The position numbers and the translations under genes were made by a program. Of a stretch of DNA of 64,000 bases, positions 39,777 to 49,880 are shown in pieces (the stretch's first letter is position 1; the number at the start of each line of letters is the position of its first letter). Origin of the DNA: Niebla homalea. Lineage: Eukaryota > Ascomycota > Lecanoromycetes > Lecanorales > Ramalinaceae. Below the pieces are notes generated by a model. That model saw nothing but the letters and a program-made list of their open reading frames with translations. It ran no database searches and had not been told where the DNA came from. The stretch spans positions 1-64,000 of the forward strand of contig JAHGAU010000040.1 in NCBI GenBank assembly GCA_019925105.1, read 5' to 3'.

Positions 39777-39986
39777 TTATATAGTAGATATTACGACGTA
39801 AACGTCGCTTTTTCTTTTTTATAGGTACTTATTACGTATAAATAGTACAATAGGCATAGCGTAAGGGCATAGGGCTATGAATGCTTGGCGCGCACCTACA
39901 TAACTAGCAACACCGTTCATAGTTGCAATGCAGGCAGTTACCACTCCACCCTCAATACCTGCACTTCGTCTTTTTCCCTGACAAAA
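39777..39986 (+). other. Leader between candidate LTR and gag of Gypsy B
   Basis: About 210 bases. The last part (39855-39986) is conspicuously unmutated, with normal CpA/TpG (GAATGCTTGGCGCGCACCTA, GTTGCAATGCAGGCAGTTAC) and a pyrimidine-rich run before the ATG (CTTCGTCTTTTTCCCTGACA). It would hold the primer binding site just after 39776, but no tRNA match was clear. Confidence 0.4.
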
Positions 39987-40748
39987 ATGGATCCATAATA
40001 TATAAAAAAAAATCGGGAAAGATATTTCTCTTAATCAATAAATAAACGCGATAAATATAAAATTTAAAAAAGATTTAATATATTAAATAGAATAATTAGA
40101 AATTAAAGTTTTATTTATAAATAAAACGATAAACGATATTATAAAGGAAAAGATAAAGAATTTCTAAAGATTATTAAGTTAGGAGTTCTTAAAATGAAAT
40201 CTTAACGACCTTATAAAATAAATAATAAATAATATTGAAATATTATTATGAAGAATTAATTTTATTCTTAATTATTATAAATGTATACTTTATATTATAT
40301 ATAATTTAAGCGGAAAAAAATATTAAACCCGGAAAACCGGAAAATATAATAAATAAAATAATAAAATATATATTAAAAAACGTAATTAATCGTTTTATGA
40401 ATAATTTAACGGATCTAGAACTCTATAAACGTTTAATAGAAAACGTATATAAAAAGCTTAATCTTTATAAAATATACCTTAAAATAAAACGGGTTATAAA
40501 AAGAATTAAAAAAAAGCGGAAGCTTAAAAAGGAAAAAAAAGATAAAGAAATAAATCTTAAAGCTTGGACATTTATAAATTAATTAAATTATATAAATAAA
40601 GATTTTTAAAAAGTTATATTAAAAATAAATTTAATATACGTTAATTACGATAAAATTATTTGAATATTATAAGTTAAAAAAATATAATAAATTAAATACC
40701 CTTAAAATTATATAAATGAAAAACTTTAAAATATTTTAATAATATAAA
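39987..40748 (+). pseudogene. Gypsy B gag, N-terminal part, broken
   Basis: Opens at ACAAAAATGG (39987), a good eukaryotic start context, reading MDP then stops. A later in-frame open piece at 40397-40582 reads MNNLTDLELYKRLIENVYKK and then a very lysine-rich tail ending KAWTFIN. I do not recognise a domain; the call as gag rests on position: after the candidate LTR and before a protease, RT, RNase H and integrase on the same strand. The frame is cut at 40753 by the small LTR element. Confidence 0.4.
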
Positions 40749-40753
40749 TAGCG

Positions 40754-40916
40754 TGTTAGAGAACTGAGTCTCTATGTACATAGCATCACGGTTTGCGGTA
40801 GGTATAGGTATAGCGGGTAGCTTCCGCGGGGGTCTTAACGTACGTATACTTAAATCCGTAGTTACTATAGATAGCTCATTATTAATTATATATTTATTAC
40901 CTTTCGGTTTTTAATA
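40754..40916 (+). repeat. Left LTR of the small element
   Basis: Begins TGTTAGAGAACTGAGTCTCT. The first about 83 bases are almost unmutated (one C-to-T change near 40808); from GGTCTTAACG (about 40831) on, almost every CpA/TpG of the partner LTR is changed to TpA, and the end reads TTAATA where the right LTR has CTAACA. Confidence 0.9.
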
Positions 40917-42593
40917 AATAGTAGTAATAGCTGATACGATTAAAAGCACGTTATTATACGTATCTATTATTATATTATTAATTATGAGCCCTATATTATT
41001 ACTTAATTAACGTAAATAAGCTTAAGCGTACCCTTAATTCCTGCCCAAGTATTAAACGAGTTATATTTTTAATTTACCTTATAAGAGATTAATCCTTTTA
41101 TTGGGTTAATCGATTATCCTATGTTATTATTCCCTTTATAAAAATTATTTTAAAAGCTTAAAAGAAATGTTAAGTTATTAAACATATAAACGTAATAATA
41201 CTATTTATAGTTAATCTCAAGAATATTGTTTTTATATTAAGATAAATCTAAGATAATATAAAGAATATAAAAAACGATATAATAGATATTAAAGATTAAA
41301 GTACCGTACTTAAGCGTAAATAGTTTATATAATCCTTAACTAAGATATTAAATAGAATATTACGTTAATTAACTTAAGGATAACGTATTCTACTTATAAT
41401 TATACTTATATCGGATTAATTTAGATTTAACGAGATCGGCTACTTTAATAATATTAAAATTATAACCTTTACGGATAAACTCCGTACCATTATATTTATA
41501 AAATTATACCGGCTGATCCTAAGTAACGTAAGTACCCTTTTATAGGGTATCGTATTTAAATAATACCTTTATAAACTGGGAATTATTATTAAAATAGCCG
41601 TTATTAACGTACCGTCCGTTAAGCCCTTTATTAACGTAATATTTAAAAGATTTCGGCTTTAATTACTTAAGCTTATAACGAGCCTATATAAAATATTATA
41701 TATAAGGAAAAATATAATAAATAAAAAGGATACGACGGAATTTATATAGAACGTTTTATAAATTACGTTTTAACTTGGTTAAGACTTGTTTACCGGATTA
41801 TAAACGGTATATTAATAATTTAAAGCTTAACTTTATATTTTCCTATTATTATTAATAAGTGACGTAAATAACTTTATACGTAATATACAGCGTAATCAAA
41901 CTGCCTGGTTTTAAATATATATTTACTTTATACCTCGCAATTTACCTTATAATCGCGGGCCCTATACTTAAAATATATATAATTCTGATCGTCGTTTTTA
42001 ATAAAATAACCAGCAAAACACCCTATAAAAGCCCCTTTAACCGTATGCCACAGTTATAGCTTTAATAAGGCTATAATTAACGATTAAGGATAAACTATAA
42101 GCCTATTATATAGACGGATTTAATGCGTATAATACGTAATACGATTATATCGACTACGAAAATATTAATAAGTATAAGTAATAAACTTATTAAGTAAATA
42201 ATAATTATTAATTATAATAAGTTAATCCTTTAAAGAACGTTTATAAAAAGGGCAAAAAGAGTAATAGGTAGTTCCTATAATAACTTACTTAAAATACATC
42301 TGGCTATTTATTGGATATCTTATTTTTAAGCTTTTCAGCTTAATCTTACGTCTTAAAAATACGATTATATTCCGGGTGGATACCGGGTTTTTTCAGCTTA
42401 TAATTTACGGTTTTTCTTAATATATACTTATTACTTTATTTTAATACTTAATTACTATTACGTCTTTTTACTTCCTCGATATCCTCGGCGCGAAATATAT
42501 TTATTCCCTGGCTCCGAAGCTATTTATAATATTATAAACTTTATTACCGCTATTACGATAAGGGCGTCGTATTTTTTAATTTTTCCGGTATAT
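40917..42593 (+). other. Internal region of the small LTR element
   Basis: 1677 bp, RIPed but with some patches of normal sequence (for example 41930-42060). No gag, protease, RT or integrase motif was readable in any frame. Neither primer binding site nor polypurine tract is evident next to the LTRs. Confidence 0.6.
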
Positions 42594-42756
42594 TATTAAA
42601 GAATTAAGTCTCTATATATATAGTATTATGGTTTACGGTAAATATAGGCATAACGGGTAGCTTCCGCGGGGGTCTTGGCGTACGCATACTTAAATCCGTA
42701 GCTACTGCAGATAGCTCACCATCAATCATATACTTACCACCTTTCGGTTCCTAACA
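42594..42756 (+). repeat. Right LTR of the small element
   Basis: Mirror image of the left LTR in damage. Its first about 60 bases are mutated (TATTAAAGAATTAAG against TGTTAGAGAACTGAG), and from about 42654 to the end (GGTCTTGGCGTACGCATACT ... GGTTCCTAACA) it is intact. It shares GGGGGTCTTGGCG with the solo LTR at 11210. Confidence 0.9.
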
Positions 42757-42761
42757 TAGCG

Positions 42762-43849
42762 CTTATATAATTACCGTAAATAATATTATTTTAATAACTT
42801 AGATATTAAAATCGACCTTATAATTTATCTTAATAAAATATTAATAATTAAGCGGAAAATATAAATTAAGGGCCGTAAAACTATTAATAGAATTTATATA
42901 TTAATTAAAATATTAAAGGAAATAACTAATTTACTTTAAGATTATTTAATCCGGTTAAATATAAAAATTTTTATATTAATAATTTTAAGTTATTTAATAT
43001 AAAATTATACTTTATTTATTGTAAGTATTATAATATATTCTTAACGGAAGAGTATATAAGTTATAAATAAAGATATAATAGAAATAACGTAAACTTTAAT
43101 AAGAAAAAATATATATAAAAGAAGAATTAAAACTATAAAAACGGGTAGTATAATACGGATTATTAACTATTATTATTACCTATAATTATACTGCTTAATA
43201 ATTAATTAAATGAATTAATAAATATAATAATTATTACTTTAATTATATAGGAAGAAGGAAAAATCCTTAATAAAGTCAATAATAAAAAAATAATTAACGG
43301 CTTTAATTATAAAGTTATTATTATAAAAAAAGGATACCTTTTTAATAAAAACGTTAACTATAAAGTAAATATAATAATAAGTTAAAAACGATAATTTAAA
43401 AGAAAGAATTAAATTTATATAATTTAAGGAACGAATAAAAAGGAAATTAAAGGGAAAAGCAAAAACCGGGAAAAAAAAGAACTTTAAAAATTATCAGACT
43501 ATTAAAGGAATAAACCTTAAACGTTAAACGGATATTATTAATTAATAATATTGTATTTTTTATAATATATTTAATATAATTCTTATTATATTTTAAAAAG
43601 AAATAAGTTAATTTATAAAGCATATATTAAACTTTAATTATATACGTTATAAGAAAATTATAATTATTAAGGAAGTTCTTAAAAATAATAGGAAAAAAAG
43701 GTATAAAACAATTTAAAATAAATAACTTAAAATTAATAATATCGTAATCGCGGATTTAAAATAAAACCTTAAAATTATACTTAATAAGAATAAATAAATA
43801 TACTTTATAAAAACAATAATTATTTATTAATTAAAATAAACAAATAAAT
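42762..43849 (+). pseudogene. Gypsy B gag continued (unread)
   Basis: The sequence continues Gypsy B after the inserted element. One stretch near 43005-43060 reads KLYFIYCKYYNIFLTEEYISYK, with a surviving Cys and Tyr residues in a Cys/His-like spacing, perhaps a decayed zinc-binding motif. No capsid motif could be assigned. The protease follows directly. Confidence 0.3.
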
Positions 43850-43990
43850 TATTAAATACAAAAACCAATTCAGGATCAGATATTATTATAATTAACTTAA
43901 GTATAATAAGGGAATTACGGATAAATAAAAACTTTTAAAATTATTTAAAGTCAATTACTTAAACATATTAATAATAAACGAAAACTATAT
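43850..43990 (+). pseudogene. Gypsy B aspartic protease, fragment
   Basis: Reads TNSGSDIIIINLSIIRELR at about 43862-43920, the retroviral-type protease active site (DTGSD/DSGSD) with the first Asp changed to Asn as RIP predicts. It would process the Gag-Pol polyprotein. It lies on the same strand and upstream of the Gypsy B reverse transcriptase, separated by a duplicated region. Confidence 0.6.
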
Positions 43991-44149
43991 ATTATTTTAT
44001 ATATAAATTATATTTAATATTTAAATCGTAAGAATAATTAAATTAATATAAATATTTATGATATTAAAAAATAATTTAAATTATAATATTTTATTAATAT
44101 TTTTATAATTAAAGTTAATTATAATTAACTTTAAGATTTAAATAAAGAT

Positions 44150-45660
44150 ATTAAAAATTAAGGATACCGTTTATAGAAAAATTATTTAATTACTTAAACC
44201 TTAAATACGTTTATTGAATAAAATATATTAAAAGTTAATATATAAGAACTTATATTATAAAAACGTAATAATATTAAAAGAAGAAATTAAGTTAAACTTA
44301 TTTAAGTATAAAAATAATAAAAAAAGCTTAAAAATTAAATAAAAAAATTAAAAAAAATTTAAAATTAATAAACTATAAGAAAAGAAAAAGTTTAAAAAAG
44401 AAAATCAATTTTAAAAACGTATATTTTAATAATTAATTAATAAAAAAAGGAAAGTATATTTATATACTTAAAAAGAAGAAAAAGTATATAAAAGATAATC
44501 GGAATAAATACAAGAAGATTAAAAGTTAATTAAAACGGTAAAAAAAAAATTAAAAAAATTAAATTAAATAAAAAATAATTAAAAATAATTAAATAAAGGT
44601 TAAAAAAAATCGGAAGGGATAAAATAATAATAGGAATATTGAAAAGATAATAAAGAAACTTGGAAATATTAAAAAAACATAAAAAAAACATAAAAAAACA
44701 TAAAAAACATAAAAAAACATAAAAAACATAAAAAAACATAAAAAAACATAAAAAAAACATAAAAAACATAAAAAAACATAAAAAAACATAAAAAAACATA
44801 AAAAAACATAAAAAAACATAAAAAAATATTAAAAAACATTAAAAAACATTAAAAAACATAAAAAAACATAAAAAAACATAAAAAAACATAAAAAAACATA
44901 AAAAAACATAAAAAAACATAAAAAAACATAAAAAAAATTAAAAAAAAATTAGTTTAATTAAAAATTAAAAATTAAAAATAAGTTTTATCTTATATTAATA
45001 ATAAATTCCCGGATAAAAGCAGAAGATAATTAAATTTATAAAGAAAATATTTAATTATTCAAACCTCAAATATATCCGTTAAATAAAATACGCGCAAAAT
45101 TAATGTATAAAAATTATATTATAAAAATATAATAATATTAAAAAAAGAAATTAAGTTAAATTTATTTAAGTATAAAAGTGATAAAGAAAGCTTAAAAATT
45201 AAAGTAAAAAATAAAAAAAAATAAAAATTAATAAACTATAAGAAAAAAAGAAATTTAAAGAATAAAATTAACTTTAAAAACGTATATTTTAATAATTAAT
45301 TAATAAGAAAAAAAGGATATATTTATATACTTAAGGAGAAAGTAAAAATATATAAGAGATAATCAGAATAAGTAAAGGAAAATTAAAAGTAAATTGAAGC
45401 GGTAAAACGGGGTAAAAAAAGTAAATTAAATAAGAAGTAAATAAAAACGATTAAGTAAAATTTAAAAGAATCGGAAGGGATAAAACGGTAATAAGAATAC
45501 CTAAGAAATAATAAAGAAGCTTAGAAATATTAAAGAAACAATAAGGGAGTTAAAAAAGATATAATAAATAATTTAATTAATAATTAAAAATTAAAAATTA
45601 AAAATAAACTTTATTTTATATTAATAATAATTTACCGGATAAAAACGGAAAATCATTAAG
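44150..45660 (+). repeat. Tandem duplication, two diverged units of about 0.63-0.86 kb
   Basis: The block with AGTTAAACTTATTTAAGTAT (44289) recurs at 45153 and CGGAAGGGATAAAA (44611) recurs at 45472, offset about 862 bp. Distal to the 9-bp array the offset falls to about 625 bp (AAAATAAGTTTTATCTTATA near 44976 against AAAATAAACTTTATTTTATA at 45601). So the first unit is longer by the array. The units differ mostly by transitions. The region falls between protease and RT of Gypsy B and shows a lysine/glutamine-rich reading, but no known domain. Confidence 0.8.
44671..44937. repeat. (CATAAAAAA)n microsatellite-like array
   Basis: About 29 units of 8 to 10 bp, mostly CATAAAAAAA, present in the first unit of the tandem duplication only; the second unit has a single TAAAGAAACAA at the same place (about 45531). 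Several central units read CATTAAAAAA. It expanded after or during the duplication. The Phe/Tyr/Cys/Leu-only frames antisense to it are artefacts of the repeat. Confidence 0.95.
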
Positions 45661-45824
45661 TTTATAAACATAATATTTAATAAAATAAATAAAGAGATAA
45701 TATAGTATTTAAAGTTATTATTAATTACGTATAATAACGTTAAATAATATAAAGAATATATAATATATAAAGAAAAAATAATATTAATTAAATTAATAAC
45801 TTTTATAATAATAGAAACGGACGA

Positions 45825-46009
45825 TGTTAGAGAATTGGTGTTTTGGTGATGATCCTGTCTTAGGGACACACGGTGTGTTGGACACATTACTATGGATACA
45901 TCCTTGTACGTATAGAATTACCTAGATAGCTTGTCTGTCCGCAGGACAGATGCATCATCAATCATACATTTACCATTCAAATCACCACTCACCTTGCGGT
46001 GTTCTACCA
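45825..46009. mobile_element. Solo LTR, 185 bp, unmutated, in Gypsy B
   Basis: Begins TGTTAGAGAATTGGTG and ends GTTCTACCA, flanked by GACGA on both sides (45820-45824, 46010-46014). It keeps CpA/TpG throughout. It contains a CTGTCC/GGACAG hairpin near 45930-45944, and its right half (CATCATCAATCATACATTTA) resembles that of the LTRs at 40754 and 42594, which also start TGTTAGAGAA; it is probably a related Copia-type family. It splits Gypsy B between protease and RT. Confidence 0.9.
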
Positions 46010-46499
46010 GACGATTATATATATTAAAAAGAATAATTAATTATTTAAAGAAGTTAATAATGAAAAGAAAAAAGTTATATATTAAGATAATATAAAAAAA
46101 AAGATAAAATAAATAAAAGATAAAAATAATAAGAATTATTTATTTATTATAGAAAATCTAATTTTAAGAATTAAATAACTTAATAACTTAATAATTTATT
46201 AAGGATTATTAAAGTATAAGTATAATATTTATTAAGTTTATTTAAAATACGTATATAAAGTAATAAATAAATTAACTTTAAAATTATAAAATAAAAAAAT
46301 AAATATTAAAATAAAATTATTATAAGTTATATTTTTAACGGATAAAAAAGTAATAAAAAGAAAAATTAATACTTTAAAATCGTATAAAAAACTATAAGTA
46401 TAAATGAAGCAAAAAAATATTATATTAAAAAATATTATATTAAATAATTAAATACGATTTAAAATACTTTAAGTACTATAAACGTATAAAGATATAAAT

Positions 46500-48000
46500 A
46501 TAAAAAAATTATATAACATCTTAATAACGGACCTATTTTTATATAAAATAATATTAAGATTAAAAATTAAACCATATAAAGTTATTAATAAAAAATTATT
46601 CAATAATAAGGAAAAATAATTTAAAACAATTATATAATAAAAAATTAAGTTAAATATAAATAAGAAATATATATAAATAAATAAATAAGTAAATATATAA
46701 AATATATTTTCCGTATTTATAAAGAAAAAAGGTAAAGTTAAATTATAATTTATATTTAATTATTACTTTATATACGAAGTATTATCCGCATTTTATATAA
46801 AGTTAATAAAAAGAGTATATAATTTATTAAGAATTTTATTATATAAAACTTTCTTTTACATAGATATAAAGTATAAATATTAAATAATAAAATTATACTT
46901 TAATAATCAATGTTATTTTACTTTCAACGTATTAAATATTAAATAATTATAATTTATAAGGATACTTTAAGGAATATATATATTTTTGTTCATTTTTATT
47001 AAATTTATAAATATTATATTGAAAGTTATTTTTAAATTAAATTCAGAATTATTTTTTTTTTCTTAAAGAAAAATAAAACCTTATTAATTTGATTTTTTAT
47101 TTTAATAATATTTTTAAAATATACGGGATATAAAAAAAGTAATTCATTTTCTTAAAATATTATTTCTGTCCGTAAATTTTATAATTAAAATTAAAATTAT
47201 TATTTAATAAATTAAAAATTAATATATTAAAAATAAAAGTATTAAAAGAAAATTATAAAATAAAAGGATATATATAAATTAAACTTAAAAAGTATAAGAA
47301 GATAATTAATTGGCCCGTACCGTAAAACATAAGAAATACTAAAGGATTCTTAAGTACTATTAATATAATAAGAAAATAGATTAAAAGTTTCATAAAGATA
47401 ACTTACCCGCTTACCCGCTTAACCGGAAATACAGAGTAAAGATAGGAAGAGTCAGAAGATATATCGTTCCCGCCTGACTGGAAATACAGAGTGGAGATGG
47501 GAAGAGTCAGAAGATATATCGTTTTAGCTCGTATAAAACATGGTAACGGGGGCTAAAGCTTTATTTAAATAAAACCGGAAGATATCGGTCTATATATATA
47601 TCGATACCTTAGGATACGGAGCCGGATATTATATTATTGAAATTTAAAACAATTATATTGTTCCACTTATTTATAATTTATATACGATAAATAAGGCAGA
47701 ACGTAATTATAATACTTATAAATTAAAATTAATAACTATTACTACGTTTAAAGAAAAGTTTTTTTATATATTAAATATAAGAAAACTATTAATTATATAT
47801 ATAAATTATAAGTTATTTATAAGGTTTATAAATACAAATTACTATAAAGATATCTTAATAAAGTAAATAAGTAAGTTAAAAAGGCTATATATTAAAATTA
47901 AATATATTAAAAAAAAATTACGGATAATTTATTAAGGGTATTATCTAATAATTTAGATTACGTACTTAATAAAATAATAAAGAAAATAACCTTTAAAATA
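46500..48000 (+). pseudogene. Gypsy B reverse transcriptase and RNase H, broken
   Basis: RT is visible from about 46730. KVKLFIFNYYFIYEVLSAF-like sequence (the R-xxxDYRxxN...DxYPIP segment) is followed by YKTFFYIDIKYKY near 46848-46885 (FSTMDIKxGY) and FTFNVLNIK with a stop. LINLIFYFNNIFKIY lies near 47080-47130, the FYxDDVF active site with both Asp read as Asn. The thumb/connection reads NTKGFLSTINIIRK near 47330-47375 and YPLTRLTGNTE near 47405-47440. RNase H starts IYIDTLGYGAGYYI near 47600-47640 (TDASGYGxG) and continues KAERNYNTYKLKLITI near 47690-47745 and YINYKLFIRFI (TDHKPLxxF). Gypsy B thus has an RT of a different family from Gypsy A and C. Confidence 0.82.
47422..47529 (+). repeat. 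54-bp in-frame direct duplication inside Gypsy B RT
   Basis: GGAAATACAGAG begins at 47426 and again at 47480; the two about 54-bp units cover the LTGNTE..EESE segment of the RT connection. The first unit has GTAAAGATAGGAAG, the second GTGGAGATGGGAAG, so RIP-type changes are seen in the first unit only. The offset is a multiple of three, so the duplication by itself would not shift the frame. Confidence 0.85.
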
Positions 48001-48479
48001 TAAAAGAATAAAAATAATATAACATATTTTTAAAAGAATAATAAAAAAATTATTATATTATATTAAAGGAATGATTTAAAGAAATAAGGAAAAATAGGAT
48101 TAACGCTTATAGTAATATATAAATTATAATATAATAATTGAAGGGTTAATAAACTTAAAATACGGAAGGAAAATTAATAAAGAAAAACGTAAATAAAAGG
48201 AAGAAAATAAATATAAAAGAATTATAATTATAAAAAATAATTAACAATAAACCGGTATGGATATGTAATACGGAATTAAATAATAATTATAAAATTAAAT
48301 ATATATAAATTAATTACGAGTTTAAAGAACTATTAAAATTTAAAGAATTATTTTACTATAAAAATAATACTTAATATATTTATATTATTAAATGCCTTAA
48401 AATAAAAATAAAGCCGGAAAAAAAAATATTATAATAAATTAAATTTAATAAATAGCTTATAAATTATAGATTTAATTTA

Positions 48480-49700
48480 ATTATTAATAAGTTACTTCAC
48501 TGATACAGAAAACGTTAAATAATACATTTAATAAAGGAAAAACTAATATAAATACTTAAAAAAGTCTATAATTATATGAAATACTTCTTATTCAAAATTA
48601 TATTAAAGAAATCACGGTATCGTTATTAATAATCGGATATAATAAAAGATATTATAAAATACATATAAAGATACTTAACTTATATAAAATAAATATACGG
48701 AAGTTATACGGTTTTATTAAGTCTAGTTAAGGTAAAAATCTTTTTTAATTTATTTAAAACGGACTTTATTAACCCCTTTAAATAAGTATAAAACGGTTTT
48801 TAATACGTTTTTAATATAATAGATTATTTTTTATAATTTATATAATTATTCTATATTACATTAATTAAAGTAAAAAACATAATTATTATATTAAAAGAAT
48901 ATATAAATTATTACTTAAAACCCGTTATAATATATATAAATATCCAGAAAATTTTTATAAATAAAAAAAATAAGAAGTTTCTTTTGATTATATAATATCT
49001 AATTTACCTTTATATTAAATAGAATATATAAAATAATAAATATAATAAAATCTTATAATTAGATTTAATAAAACGTAATAAGCAAAACGTAAATTTAATA
49101 AAAATATAATTAAGTATAAATAAGAAAATTAACAATATTAAATACTAAATTAAAATATATTAAATATTTAAAATACGTTTTTATTAATATTTTCTTTAAA
49201 GTTAAGTTAAATATAAAATATAAACGGAACGTAATTAAGTTAAGAGTTAAAATATATATTATAAAAAGAATAATACCGCCTTTAAAAGAAGTAATATATA
49301 AAGCTATTTAAGGATTTATAATAAACCGGATAAATATTAAAAAAAAATTATAAAAGAAATTAAACGTAATAAAAAACCGATAAAAGAAATATTATAATAA
49401 AAGAATATAAGGTTAAAACCCACTAAAGGAAAAACAGCTAATTATATAATAGAATCTTATCCTTAATTTTGGGAAACTTAAGCTCTGTTAAATCGGATTA
49501 TTTATTATTAAAAGCTTTATAAAAGAGCATAAAGCTTTATATATATTAAAAAGGATAAATAAAATTCTTATATTTAATTTATTTTATAGGGATTATTTAA
49601 AAGTATTTATATTATATACCGGATATTTTAAACCCTCCGATAAGTTAAAATTAAAAATAATAAAGAAAATTAAAATCCGGCGGGCGTAAATAAAAAACGT
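48480..49700 (+). pseudogene. Gypsy B integrase, broken
   Basis: The N-terminal zinc region is poorly readable (about 48540-48740). The catalytic core reads TDFINPF near 48757, YVFNIIDYF-like near 48820, KEYINYYLKPVIIYINIQ near 48893-48950 (third acidic region, Asp as Asn) and FINKKNKKFL. The C-terminal domain is much better kept: YNKRI near 49395, NFGKLKLC-IGLFIIKSFIKEH near 49465-49530 (GKLKPKWxGPFxI block), LYILKRINKILI, and DYLKVFILYTGYFKPSDKL near 49590-49650. It joins cDNA to target DNA in functional relatives. Stops are common. Confidence 0.8.
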
Positions 49701-49856
49701 TTTAATCCTTTAGAAATCGCTATAATTATAAATAATACGATTTGAAAAGAGGAAATATATACGAATAATATAACGTTATTTCCTTTATATTTTTATTTTA
49801 TTTACTTTTATATTTTAATATATTAAAGATTTTAAGAAAATACGGATTTAAAAATT

Positions 49857-49880
49857 AAAAAAAAGGGGGGGGGGAAAGGA
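49857..49880 (+). other. Polypurine tract candidate of Gypsy B
   Basis: A8G10 followed by AAAGGA, 24 purines in a row, about 160 bp after the integrase C-terminus. This is where a plus-strand primer for the 3' LTR is expected. A TGTAAATAAGGGG at about 49961 could be the LTR start, but it does not match the candidate 5' LTR at 39309, so the 3' border of Gypsy B stays open. Confidence 0.5.

Larger units (their letters stand above)
40754..42756 (+). mobile_element. Small LTR retrotransposon, 2.0 kb, in Gypsy B
   Basis: Two 163-bp LTRs (40754-40916, 42594-42756) bound 1677 bp and are flanked by TAGCG on both sides (40749-40753, 42757-42761), a 5-bp target duplication. LTR ends are TGTTAG...CTAACA. 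The internal part is too short for gag-pol, and I recognise no domain on either strand, so it is probably non-autonomous or deleted. Orientation is set only by the LTR 3' half (CATCAATCATATACTTACC), which resembles the U5 side of Copia-type LTRs. RIP has hit the middle of the element but not its outer ends. Confidence 0.9.

Noticed and set aside
40917..42593. Coding capacity in the small LTR element
   Set aside because: Both strands were read through stops; isolated hydrophobic runs appear, but no gag-pol motif could be supported.
44530..44819. Two long minus-strand frames of repeated Met-Phe-Phe-Tyr-Val-Phe-Leu-Cys type
   Set aside because: They are translations of the (CATAAAAAA)n array antisense; no start context, no conservation in the second unit of the duplication.
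43990..45660. Pogo-type transposase C-terminus
   Set aside because: The Lys/Gln-rich reading is vaguely similar, but the region sits between protease and RT of Gypsy B and no DDE motif was found.
45621..45887. Minus-strand 88-codon frame
   Set aside because: It runs from inside the solo LTR into RIPed Gypsy B sequence across the LTR border; it cannot be an ancestral gene.
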